DNA from: Caulobacter sp. S45
Lineage (GTDB): Bacteria > Pseudomonadota > Alphaproteobacteria > Caulobacterales > Caulobacteraceae
Direction of reading: 5' to 3'
NCBI RefSeq assembly: GCF_009765965.1
Contig: NZ_LMUL01000014.1
Location: 738,011-771,147 of the forward strand
Length of the DNA stretch: 33,137 bases
Shown piece by piece: positions 18,476 to 26,779 of this stretch (the first letter of the stretch is position 1; the number at the start of each line of letters is the position of its first letter). The notes under the pieces were generated by a model. It was not told the origin of the DNA, did not search any database, and saw only the letters and a list, made by a program, of their open reading frames with translations. A program made the position numbers and the translations under genes.

Positions 18476-19600
18476 CTAATCCCGCGCGGCGTCGATGTAG
18501 TCCGCCGAGCGCATCTCCTCCAGCCGCGACACCGTCCGCTCGAACTCGAACGAACCGTCGCCGGCGGGATAGAGCGACCCCGGCTCCGCCTCGGCCAGCA
18601 CCGCGACCTTGGCCTTCGCCTCGTACAGCGCATCCACCAGCGACACGAACCGCGCCGCCTCGTTGCGCCGGTCGACGGTGAGCAAGGGCACATCCTCCAG
18701 GAACACCGTGTGGAAGTGGCTGGCGACGGCCAGGTAGTCCTGCGCGCCCAGGTTCGCCGCACACAGGCTGACAAAGCTCGAGCGCAGATGTCCGCCGACC
18801 GTATGCGGCAGGCGGATCTTGCGCCCGGTCACCTCCAGCGTCTCACCGGTCTCGGCCACGCCGTCGGTGAGGCTGGCCCACAAGGCGTCGAACGCGGCCC
18901 GGGTCTCGGCCTCGATCGGGGAGAAATAGACCTGCTGGCCCTTCAGGCGATCCAGGCGGAAGTCCTTGGGCCCGGCCACCCGCACCACGTCCATGCGCGC
19001 CTTCAGCTCCCCAATGAAGGGCAGGAAGAGCTGACGGTTCAGCCCGTTTTCATAGAGCGCGTCGGGCGCCCGGTTGGAGGTGGCCACAATCACCACGCCG
19101 CGCGCCCACAGCGCCTCGAACAGCCGCCCCAGGATCATGGCGTCGGCGATGTCGACCACATGGAACTCGTCGAAGCAGAGCAACTGGGCCTGGCCCGCCA
19201 CATGGCCGGCGGTGGGCGCGATGGGATCATCGCCCTTGGCCAGGCCGAAAGCCGCCTTGCGCGCGGCCGGATCGCCCTTGCGCCACATGTCGATCAGGCC
19301 GTGGATCTCGGCCATGAAGGCGTGGAAGTGCACCCGGCGCTTGCGCGTCACCGGGGCGGAGTCGAAGAACAGGTCCATCAGCATGGACTTGCCCCGCCCC
19401 ACCGGCCCGTAGAGGTAGACCCCGCGCGGCGCCTCGCGTCGGCGCTGCAGGAACGGCAGGCTGAAGCCGGGCTCGGCCAGGGCGTTCAGTTCGCCCTCCA
19501 GCCGGGCGAGCGCCTCGACGGCCGCCGCCTGGGCGGCGTCAGGGGTGATCTCGCCCTGGCTCAGGCGTTCCTGGTAAGCGGCGCGGACGGAAATGGGCAT
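18476..19600 (-). CDS. zapE: ZapE/AFG1-type cell division ATPase
   Basis: ZapE is an AAA+-like P-loop ATPase linked to Z-ring constriction in E. coli and homologous to mitochondrial AFG1. The 374-residue protein has the family Walker A GPVGRGKS (65-72), the following MDLFF, and Walker B LLCFDEFHVVDIADAMIL near 140-157. ATSNRAPDALYENGLNR, also typical, comes after. The ATG at 19600 gives the usual N-terminus; readings further upstream lack support. The ribosome-binding site is weak. It is divergent from dnaN across a 199-base gap. Confidence 0.93.
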   Translation of the reverse strand: MPISVRAAYQERLSQGEITPDAAQAAAVEALARLEGELNALAEPGFSLPFLQRRREAPRGVYLYGPVGRGKSMLMDLFFDSAPVTRKRRVHFHAFMAEIHGLIDMWRKGDPAARKAAFGLAKGDDPIAPTAGHVAGQAQLLCFDEFHVVDIADAMILGRLFEALWARGVVIVATSNRAPDALYENGLNRQLFLPFIGELKARMDVVRVAGPKDFRLDRLKGQQVYFSPIEAETRAAFDALWASLTDGVAETGETLEVTGRKIRLPHTVGGHLRSSFVSLCAANLGAQDYLAVASHFHTVFLEDVPLLTVDRRNEAARFVSLVDALYEAKAKVAVLAEAEPGSLYPAGDGSFEFERTVSRLEEMRSADYIDAARD

Positions 19601-19759
19601 GGAAGGCTGGCAATAACCGACCGCCAGCCGATGTCCATGCCGCGCCTGGGGCCGCACGCGGGACGAATCCGCGCGGGCTCAGGGATTTCGTGCAAGGAAG
19701 GCCAACCGCCCCCTTTCGCCCGCCAGGGTTTCGGCTAGTCTCTGCGACCCTCGACTTGA

Positions 19760-19780
19760 CGGGACTCAGCTTGAGTCCCG
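19760..19780. promoter_or_regulatory. Dyad with two GANTC sites upstream of dnaN
   Basis: The arms 19760-19768 (cgggactca) and 19772-19780 (tgagtcccg) are perfect nine-base complements around gct. Each arm contains a GANTC site (19763-19767 and 19773-19777), the recognition sequence of the CcrM methylase of Caulobacter-like bacteria. It ends 19 bases before the dnaN ATG. TTGACGG (19756-19762) overlaps its left edge, but no -10 box follows at the right distance. Confidence 0.45.
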
Positions 19781-19799
19781 CGCCTGACCGGACGACGCG

Positions 19800-20921
19800 A
19801 TGAAGCTGACGATGGAGCGCTCCGCCCTGATCAAGGCGCTCGGCCACGTGCAGAGCGTAGTGGAACGCCGCAATACGATTCCGATCCTATCCAACGTGCT
19901 GATGTCGGCGGAGGGGGGCGCGCTGACCCTGTCGGCCACCGACCTGGACATGGAGATCGTCGACCAGACGAGCGCCCAGGTGAGCACGGGCGGCCAGATC
20001 ACCGCACCGGCCCACACCCTCTACGAGATCGTGCGCAAGCTGCCCGAGGGCGCGGACGTGGAGCTCAGCTTCGCCGGCGACGACCCGCGCCTGTCGATCC
20101 GGGCCGGCCGCTCGCGCTTCAACCTGCCGGTGCTGCCGGCCGGCGACTTCCCGGTGATGTCGTCGGACGGCCTGTCGCCGCCGATCGAGGTCGACGTCGC
20201 CGACCTGATGCGGCTGATCGACAAGACCCGCTTCGCCATCTCCACCGAAGAGACGCGCTACTACCTGAACGGCCTGTATCTGCACACCGTCACCGAGGAC
20301 GGCCAGACCAAGCTGCGCGCCGTGGCCACCGACGGCCACCGCCTGGCGCTCGCCGAAATGCCCGCCCCCGAGGGCGCCATCGGCGCGCCGGGCGTGATCG
20401 TGCCGCGCAAGACCATCCAGGAGGCGCGCCGCCTGCTGGAGGACGCCGGCGAGACGGTGCAGCTGCAGCTCTCCCCCGCCAAGGTGCGGTTCGAGTTCGG
20501 CGGCCGCGCGGCGCTGACCAGCAAGGTGATCGACGGTTCGTTCCCCGACTACATGCGGGTGATCCCGCGCGACAACCAGAAGGTCGCAATGATCGACAAC
20601 GCCCTGTTCGCCGCGGCGGTGGACCGGGTGGCGACGATCTCGGCGGAGAAGTCGCGCTCGGTGAAGCTGGCGCTGGAGCCCGGCAAGGTGATCCTGACCG
20701 TGCGCAACATGGAGGCCGGCCAGGCCGTCGAGGAGGTCGAGATCGACTACGACGGCGAGCCCTTCGAGATCGGCTTCAACGCCCGCTACCTGCTCGACGT
20801 CGCCGGCCAGATCCAGGGCGAGATGGCCGAGTTCCGCTTCGCCGACCCCGCCTCCCCCACCCTGGTGCTCGACCCCGTCGACCCCGGCGTGCGCTACGTG
20901 CTGATGCCCCTGCGGGTGTGA
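19800..20921 (+). CDS. dnaN: DNA polymerase III beta sliding clamp
   Basis: The clamp encircles DNA and tethers Pol III and other clamp-binding proteins. The 373-residue product has the normal length for the family, with the three clamp domains and the closing VDPGVRYVLMPLRV that ends with the family MP(L/M)R motif. The N-terminus MKLTMERSALIKALGHVQSVVERRNTIPIL is standard. No Shine-Dalgarno sequence is seen before ATG 19800; many Caulobacter messages are translated without one. A GANTC-bearing dyad immediately upstream may link expression to the cell cycle. The gene stands alone here, with dnaA absent from the window. Confidence 0.99.
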   Translation: MKLTMERSALIKALGHVQSVVERRNTIPILSNVLMSAEGGALTLSATDLDMEIVDQTSAQVSTGGQITAPAHTLYEIVRKLPEGADVELSFAGDDPRLSIRAGRSRFNLPVLPAGDFPVMSSDGLSPPIEVDVADLMRLIDKTRFAISTEETRYYLNGLYLHTVTEDGQTKLRAVATDGHRLALAEMPAPEGAIGAPGVIVPRKTIQEARRLLEDAGETVQLQLSPAKVRFEFGGRAALTSKVIDGSFPDYMRVIPRDNQKVAMIDNALFAAAVDRVATISAEKSRSVKLALEPGKVILTVRNMEAGQAVEEVEIDYDGEPFEIGFNARYLLDVAGQIQGEMAEFRFADPASPTLVLDPVDPGVRYVLMPLRV

Positions 20922-21062
20922 GGTGGGAAGACCGACCTCATGCAAGCAGGGATCGGCGCTAGCACTAAGCGAACCCTCGGCGTGTAGAAAGCGGCCGCGT
21001 GAATATCGGTGACAGCGGCCGGTTTATCTTAGCGAGGATATGCTGAGCCATAGAGGGTATAG

Positions 21063-21090
21063 TTGTTGCCCCGCCGCCTGAAAGCTAAAC
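21063..21090 (+). promoter_or_regulatory. Possible promoter of the AT-rich ATPase gene
   Basis: TTGTTGC (21063-21069) is followed after 14 bases by GCTAAAC (21084-21090), close to the Caulobacter housekeeping pattern. Transcription would begin near 21097, about 20 bases before the ATG. No Shine-Dalgarno sequence is visible before 21116. Confidence 0.4.
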
Positions 21091-21115
21091 TGCCTCAACC
21101 CTCGCCACCGCGATC

Positions 21116-22702
21116 ATGGACTCGGTCAAGCATCACATGGGCCAAAATCTAGAAACTCTTCAAAGTTGGTTTCCATCGGGCACGGCGGAGGGAGAAAGGC
21201 AAATACAAGAGCGTGTTTTTGTATATGTCAGCGACTTTCCTCGCATACTCTCGCCGCGCGCGGGAAACCCTTACCTTTTGGTTGGCCGCAAAGGAACGGG
21301 GAAAAGCGCAATAATTGAGGTGGCGACCAGAATACTTGATAGACAAAAGGTTCCTTCAGTTCTTATACGGCCATCCGATCTGGACGCATCAGGACTCGGT
21401 GAAAATGATTCAATTGGTGAGCTTAAACATAGATTTCAACCACTCCTTCTAAGTGCGATTGCTAGCAAATTGGCGGAGAACCGTCAGGGTTTAGCGTTAG
21501 GCGATGAAGCGATCATTTACAATGAAGCGATCCGATCAGGTCATCTGAGCTCAGATTTGATCGGTAAATTAGCACGATCCCTCCCGAAGATTGCCAAACC
21601 CCTCATCAAAGTCGATCTTACGCAGATTCTTCCAGAATTTACGGCGGTAACTCGGAAGGAATTAGAGGAAGCCATCGGGAGGAGGGTGAAGGATGAACGC
21701 TTCCATTTGTTTATCGATGATACTGATCAAATCGCAAATCCGGATAGGCCAGGTCACTTAAATAGGATTTGGGGTCTCATCTTGGCAGCTCGCGAGCTTG
21801 CATCCGACATACCGCAGCTCCGATGCGTGGTTAGCCTGCGTGAAGAGGTGTGGGAGAGGTTGAAACGTGAATCTTCAGCCCAGCGAGATCAAACCGATCA
21901 TTTCACCAACCTAGTTGTCAACCTATCATCAAGCGACAAACTCATTAAAGAAATTATTGAAACACGATTGAAACTTGCGAGCGCCGAATGCGGTGGCGGC
22001 ACCGAAATGTGGACCACCTTCTTTGAGGGTGCAGCTGCAAGGCCACCAAACAGTGAAACACCCCGCTCATGGATTGACCTTGTACTCGTCCGATCTCGGC
22101 AAAGACCTCGCGACGCCATCCAGCTTATCAGTCAATTAGCCGATCACGCTTCAAACAAACAGCACATTTCAAAGATCAACGAGACTACATTTCAGACTGT
22201 AATGCCCAGATTTTCAGAGGATCGCGCGCGACTTTTCGGTCAAGAATTTGAACTTGAATGCCCGAGAGCCGAAGATATACTTAGAACCTTTTCACAGGTT
22301 GAATATTCTGAGGGTGGATTTAGAATGACCGCCGAGTCGGCCAAGTCACATTTGACCAGTGCCGCAAGTCAATTTGGAATAACTCTATATGGGCGCACTA
22401 TAAAACCTAATTTAGAGGTCGACATATTTGACTTATGGCGATTCTTATATGTTGCGAACGTCCTAAACGCTCGTGTGTCGGACACCGGGGAGCGAGATGA
22501 ATTTCGGCATGTGCGATCCGAGGACGATCCCTTCCTCGTCTCCAAGCCCCGCTGGAATGAGATGCAGAAGATGCTCTGGGAAGTAAATCCCGCTTTTCGC
22601 GATTACCTAGAGACAAAGAGAAATGCTCAACAGGCAATGACCGGTTTGCCAACTAAGGAGAAACAACGACGGGCGCGGAGGGCGCGTTTGAGAAGTAAGT
22701 AG
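21116..22702 (+). CDS. Accessory P-loop ATPase, resembling the Sll1717 family
   Basis: The 528-residue protein is a STAND/AAA-like ATPase. Walker A GRKGTGKS lies at 57-64, a Walker B-like HLFIDDTDQI at 197-206, and a sensor-like LRCVVSLREEVWERL near 235-249. A later RQRPRDAIQLISQL recalls the PRD segment of Sll1717-type P-loop ATPases. That family match is from memory and is moderate. The tail is strongly basic. Base use is far more AT-rich than its neighbours, with many codons rare in this genome, and it sits alone between dnaN and mfd, so it was probably acquired by transfer. Related ATPases occur in defence islands, but no partner gene is present. An in-frame ATG at 21137 is an alternative start. 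Confidence 0.7.
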   Translation: MDSVKHHMGQNLETLQSWFPSGTAEGERQIQERVFVYVSDFPRILSPRAGNPYLLVGRKGTGKSAIIEVATRILDRQKVPSVLIRPSDLDASGLGENDSIGELKHRFQPLLLSAIASKLAENRQGLALGDEAIIYNEAIRSGHLSSDLIGKLARSLPKIAKPLIKVDLTQILPEFTAVTRKELEEAIGRRVKDERFHLFIDDTDQIANPDRPGHLNRIWGLILAARELASDIPQLRCVVSLREEVWERLKRESSAQRDQTDHFTNLVVNLSSSDKLIKEIIETRLKLASAECGGGTEMWTTFFEGAAARPPNSETPRSWIDLVLVRSRQRPRDAIQLISQLADHASNKQHISKINETTFQTVMPRFSEDRARLFGQEFELECPRAEDILRTFSQVEYSEGGFRMTAESAKSHLTSAASQFGITLYGRTIKPNLEVDIFDLWRFLYVANVLNARVSDTGERDEFRHVRSEDDPFLVSKPRWNEMQKMLWEVNPAFRDYLETKRNAQQAMTGLPTKEKQRRARRARLRSK

Positions 22703-22763
22703 CCTAGGTCAAAGCCCGTCCGGCCCGTCCCCCATGTCACCTGAAGGCTCACGGCCTCACGTT

Positions 22764-22777
22764 GCGGACATGTCCGC
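22764..22777. promoter_or_regulatory. 14-bp perfect palindrome between the ATPase gene and mfd
   Basis: GCGGACATGTCCGC is a perfect dyad in the 131-base convergent gap. A related half-site, gacatccgc, lies at about 22795. With no loop and no U-tract it is a poor terminator. It could be a protein-binding site or a relic at the edge of the inserted DNA. Confidence 0.3.
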
Positions 22778-22833
22778 TCCAGGGTTGCAAGCTGACATCC
22801 GCGGGGTGCCAAAACACGACATCCCGAGACTGA

Positions 22834-25800
22834 TCACCCCGCCAGCGCCACCTTGGCCAGCGCGCTCAGCACCCGTTCGGCCACCGTCAGCCGCTGTTCC
22901 GGCGTGTCCCACTCGCCCTTGACCACCAGCTTCTGGTCGGGGCGGAGCTTCCAGTCGGCGGCGCGTTTCTGCACCTGCTGGACCAGGCCCAGCGGGTTGG
23001 GGAAGGTGTCGTTGCGGAAGGCGACCACCGCGCCCTTGGGGCCGACGTCGATCTTGGAGACGTTGGCCTGGCGGCACAGCCCCTTGATCGCCACCACCTT
23101 GAGCAGGGCGTCGGCCTCCTGCGGCAGGGGGCCGAAGCGGTCGATCAGTTCGGCGGCCAGGGCCTCGCGGTCCTCGGGGCGCTCGGCCTCGGACAGGCGG
23201 CGGTACAGGGCCAGGCGCACGTTCAGGTCGGGCACGTAGGCCTCGGGGATCAGCACGGCGGTGCCGGTGTTGATCTGGGGCGACCAGCCGCGCGCCTCCA
23301 CCAGTTCCGAGGCGGCGCCGGCGCGCAGCTCGGCCACGGCGTCCTCCAGCATCTGCTGGTAGAGCTCGACGCCGACCTCCTTGATGTGGCCCGACTGCTC
23401 GTCGCCGAGCAGGTTGCCGCCGCCGCGGATGTCCAGGTCGTGGCTGGCGAGCTGGAAGCCCGCGCCCAGGCTATCCAGCGACTGCAGCACCTTCAGCCGC
23501 TTCTCGGCGGTGGGGGTAATCGGCTTTTCGGACGGGGTGGTCAGGTAGGCGTAGGCGCGGGCTTTGGCGCGGCCGACCCGGCCCCGGATCTGGTAGAGCT
23601 GGGACAGGCCGAACATGTCGGCCCGGTGCACCACCAGGGTGTTGGCGGTGGGCACGTCCAGGCCGGATTCCACGATGGTGGTCGACAGCAGCACGTCGTA
23701 GCGGCCGTCGTAGAAGGCGGTCATCACCTCCTCCAGCTGGGTCGCCGCGAGCTGGCCGTGGCCGACCACGAACTTGATCTCCGGCACCTGCTCGCGCAGG
23801 AACTTCTCGATCTCCGGCAAATCCGACAGGCGCGGCACGACGTAGTAGGCTTGACCGCCACGGTACTTCTCGCGCAGCAGGGCCTCGCGCACCATGATCG
23901 GGTCGTAGGGCGCGACGTAGGTGCGCACCGCCAGGCGGTCGACCGGCGGGGTGGCGATGATCGACATCTCGCGGATGCCCGACAGCGCCATCTGTAGGGT
24001 GCGCGGGATCGGCGTGGCGGTCAGGGTCAGCATGTGCACGTCGGCGCGCATGGCCTTCAGCCGCTCCTTGTGCTTGACCCCGAAGTGCTGCTCCTCGTCG
24101 ACGACGACCAGGCCCAAGTCCTTGAACTTGACCTGTTCGGACAGCAGGGCGTGGGTGCCGACCACGATCTCGATCTCGCCGGCCTTCAGCTTCTCGCGGG
24201 TCTCCGCCGCCTCCTTGGCAGGGACCATGCGCGAGAGCTGGCGCACCTTGACCGGCCAGCCGGCGAAGCGCTGCTCGAAGGTGCGGAAGTGCTGGCGGGC
24301 CAGCAGTGTGGTCGGGCAGACCACCGCCACCTGCCGCCCGGTCATGGCGATGATGAAGGCCGCACGCAGCGCCACCTCGGTCTTGCCGAAGCCGACGTCG
24401 CCGCAGATCAGCCGGTCCATCGGCCGGCCGGCCGCCAGATCGCCCAGCACGTCGGAGATGGCGTTGAGCTGGTCCTCGGTCTCCTCGTAGGGGAAGCGGG
24501 CGCAGAACTCGTCGAACACCCCGTGCGGCGGGTCGACCTCCTCGGTGGTGTTCAGCTCGCGCGCGGCGGCCAGCTTGATCAGGCCGTCGGCCATGATCCG
24601 CAGCCGCTCCTTGGCCTTGGCCTTGCGCGCCTGCCACGCGGCGCCGCCCAGCCGGTCGAGCTGCACGCCCTCGGTCTCGGAACCGTAGCGGGTCAGCAGG
24701 TCGATGTTCTCGACCGGCAGATACAGGCGCGTCTCACCGGCGTAGGTCAGGTCCAGGCAGTCGTGCGGCGCCTCCTGCACCTGCAGCGTCTTCAGCCCCT
24801 CATAGCGGCCGATGCCGTGGTCGATGTGCACCACCAGGTCGCCCGGCGTCAGCGAGGTGGCCTCGGCCAGGAAGTTGGAGGCGCGGCGGCGGCGGCGCGG
24901 GCGCGCCAGGCGGTCGCCCAGGATGTCGGTCTCCGAGATGACGGCCAGGTCGGCGGTCTCGAACCCGCCCTCCACCGGCAGCACGGCGCGCTGCGGCGGT
25001 TTGGCCTTGGCGCCGGGAACGCCGTAGCTCTTCACGTCCGCCCAGGTCTTGGCGAAACGCACCGCCTTCATGCCGTGGTCGCCCAGCATGGCGCCCAGGC
25101 GCTCCGACGCGCCCTCTGACCAAGAAGCGAACAGCACGCGCTTGCCGGCCTTGCCCAGCGCCTTGGCGTGCTCGGTCACCGCCTCGAACAGGTTGACGCT
25201 GTCCTGGCCGCGTTCGGGCGCGAAGTTCCGCCCGGCCTTGGCGCCCATGTCGACGACGGTCTCGGTCTCCGCCTGGTTGAAGGGCGAGAAGCGGCGCACC
25301 GCGCGGGTCTTCAGCGCGGTGTTCCACTCGGTGCGGTCGAGATAGAGCGAGGCCACGGGCGCGGGACGATAGACCCCGCCCCCCCGGTTGTTGGCCAGGT
25401 CCTTCCGCGCGTCGTAGGCGTCGGTGATCATCGCCAGCCGCTCGTCCAGCGATTCCTCGGCCAGGTGGTCGATGGCGATCAGGGCGGCGGCGCCGAAATA
25501 GTCGAACAGGGTCTCCAGCCGGTCGTAGAAGAAGGGTAGCCAGTGCTCCATGCCCGCGCGCCGACCGCCTTCGCTGATGGTGGCGTAGAGCGGGTCGTCG
25601 CCCGCCGCTCCAAAGGCCGCGACATAGGCGTTGCGGAAGCGGGCGATGGAGTCAGCGTCGATCAGGGCTTCGGACACCGGCAGCAGGTCGATGGACTTAA
25701 GCTGGCGGGTGGAGCGCTGGGTCTCCGGATCGAAGGCGCGGATCGATTCCAGGGTGTCGCCGAACAGGTCTAGCCGCACCGGCTCCGGCGCGCCGGGCGC

Positions 25801-26352
25801 GAACACGTCGATGACGCCGCCGCGGATGGCGAACTCGCCCCGCTCCGAAACGGTGGAGGCGCGGATATAGCCGTTGACGCTGAAATAGCGCTCCAGGTCG
25901 GCGGTCTGCACGTCGCGGCCCACGCGGGCCTCATAGCTGGCGGCCTTCAGCGCCGAGCGCGGCGGGGTGCGCTGGACCATGGCGGGCGCCGTGGTGACCA
26001 CCACCAGCGGATCGGCGTCGCCCTCCTTGCGGCGCGCCAGGGCGGACAGGGCCGAGGTCCGCGCCGCCGCGACGCCCGCCGAAGGTCCAAGCCGGTCGTA
26101 GGGCAGACAGTCCCAGGCCGGCATCCGCAACACCGGCAGCTCGGGATCGAAGAAGGCCAGGGCGTCGACGAAGGCGTCCGCGCGGGTCCCGTCGCGGGCC
26201 ACGAACACGGTCAGGCCCTTGCGGGCGCGGGCGATGTCGGCCATCGCCAGGGCGTCGAAGCCCTCCGGCGCATTGACCAGCTCCAATCGGCCGACGCCGT
26301 TGGCGATACGCGACAGGTCCAACCCCAACTCCGAGACTTTAGTGGACGCCAT
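22834..26352 (-). CDS. mfd: Transcription-repair coupling factor
   Basis: Mfd removes RNA polymerase stalled at lesions and recruits UvrA. The 1172-residue protein has the family layout: an N-terminal UvrB-like region, the CarD-like RNA polymerase interaction domain (GDLVVHIDHGIGRYEGL near 500), and superfamily 2 translocase motifs (Walker A GDVGFGKTEVALRAAF near 650, DEEQHFG near 750, TATPIPRTLQMAL after it). The translocation region and C-terminal TRCF domain follow. The ATG at 26352 fits the usual N-terminus; a reading to 26463 overlaps sdhE in another frame and is rejected. It starts two bases after the sdhE stop, so the genes are cotranscribed. Confidence 0.98.
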   Translation of the reverse strand: MASTKVSELGLDLSRIANGVGRLELVNAPEGFDALAMADIARARKGLTVFVARDGTRADAFVDALAFFDPELPVLRMPAWDCLPYDRLGPSAGVAAARTSALSALARRKEGDADPLVVVTTAPAMVQRTPPRSALKAASYEARVGRDVQTADLERYFSVNGYIRASTVSERGEFAIRGGVIDVFAPGAPEPVRLDLFGDTLESIRAFDPETQRSTRQLKSIDLLPVSEALIDADSIARFRNAYVAAFGAAGDDPLYATISEGGRRAGMEHWLPFFYDRLETLFDYFGAAALIAIDHLAEESLDERLAMITDAYDARKDLANNRGGGVYRPAPVASLYLDRTEWNTALKTRAVRRFSPFNQAETETVVDMGAKAGRNFAPERGQDSVNLFEAVTEHAKALGKAGKRVLFASWSEGASERLGAMLGDHGMKAVRFAKTWADVKSYGVPGAKAKPPQRAVLPVEGGFETADLAVISETDILGDRLARPRRRRRASNFLAEATSLTPGDLVVHIDHGIGRYEGLKTLQVQEAPHDCLDLTYAGETRLYLPVENIDLLTRYGSETEGVQLDRLGGAAWQARKAKAKERLRIMADGLIKLAAARELNTTEEVDPPHGVFDEFCARFPYEETEDQLNAISDVLGDLAAGRPMDRLICGDVGFGKTEVALRAAFIIAMTGRQVAVVCPTTLLARQHFRTFEQRFAGWPVKVRQLSRMVPAKEAAETREKLKAGEIEIVVGTHALLSEQVKFKDLGLVVVDEEQHFGVKHKERLKAMRADVHMLTLTATPIPRTLQMALSGIREMSIIATPPVDRLAVRTYVAPYDPIMVREALLREKYRGGQAYYVVPRLSDLPEIEKFLREQVPEIKFVVGHGQLAATQLEEVMTAFYDGRYDVLLSTTIVESGLDVPTANTLVVHRADMFGLSQLYQIRGRVGRAKARAYAYLTTPSEKPITPTAEKRLKVLQSLDSLGAGFQLASHDLDIRGGGNLLGDEQSGHIKEVGVELYQQMLEDAVAELRAGAASELVEARGWSPQINTGTAVLIPEAYVPDLNVRLALYRRLSEAERPEDREALAAELIDRFGPLPQEADALLKVVAIKGLCRQANVSKIDVGPKGAVVAFRNDTFPNPLGLVQQVQKRAADWKLRPDQKLVVKGEWDTPEQRLTVAERVLSALAKVALAG

Positions 26353-26354
26353 CC

Positions 26355-26684
26355 CTACTCGACGCGCGTGCGGGCGGCGTGGGCCTGGAAGCGGAATTCC
26401 TGGATGCGGGCCAACATGGGCGTGTCGAACGCCTCGGGCGTCGGCTTGATGCCGACGATCCAACCATAGAGGTCCTGATCGGGCTCATCGAGCAGCCGTT
26501 CGAACTCCGCCAAATCGGCCGGCGACATCGCGCCTACATATTCGCGCGCGAACGGCCCCAGGATCAGGTCAGCCTCCAGGAAGCCGCGGTGCGACGCGCG
26601 AAAGCAGACCTTGCGCAGGTGGGCCTCATGCGCCGCCTGATCGGGAGCGGCTGGATCGGGAACCGTTGTGTCTTCGTTCGGCAT
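26355..26684 (-). CDS. sdhE: Succinate dehydrogenase FAD assembly factor SdhE (DUF339)
   Basis: SdhE promotes covalent flavinylation of SdhA. The 109-residue protein has an acidic, proline-containing N-terminal extension, the RGxxE motif RGFLE (33-37) and DQDLYGWIVG toward the C-terminus, both diagnostic. It lies directly upstream of mfd (two-base gap) and divergent from recG. This mfd-sdhE/recG order recurs in alphaproteobacteria, although the three products act in different processes. Confidence is high. Confidence 0.93.
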   Translation of the reverse strand: MPNEDTTVPDPAAPDQAAHEAHLRKVCFRASHRGFLEADLILGPFAREYVGAMSPADLAEFERLLDEPDQDLYGWIVGIKPTPEAFDTPMLARIQEFRFQAHAARTRVE

Positions 26685-26779
26685 GGGTGGGCGATATAGT
26701 CGTCGCGAGCCGCCTGCGCCACCTGTCCGACGATCCTCCTTGCACTGGACGCCCCGGTCCTGTGATTGAAGCGCAAATC

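Noticed and set aside
23386-25119. Several long rightward frames opposite mfd
   Set aside because: They are all antisense shadows of the high-GC mfd gene, with Gly/His/Arg-rich composition and no domain.
26353-26463. N-terminal extension of mfd
   Set aside because: It runs through sdhE in another frame and adds no family-conserved residues.
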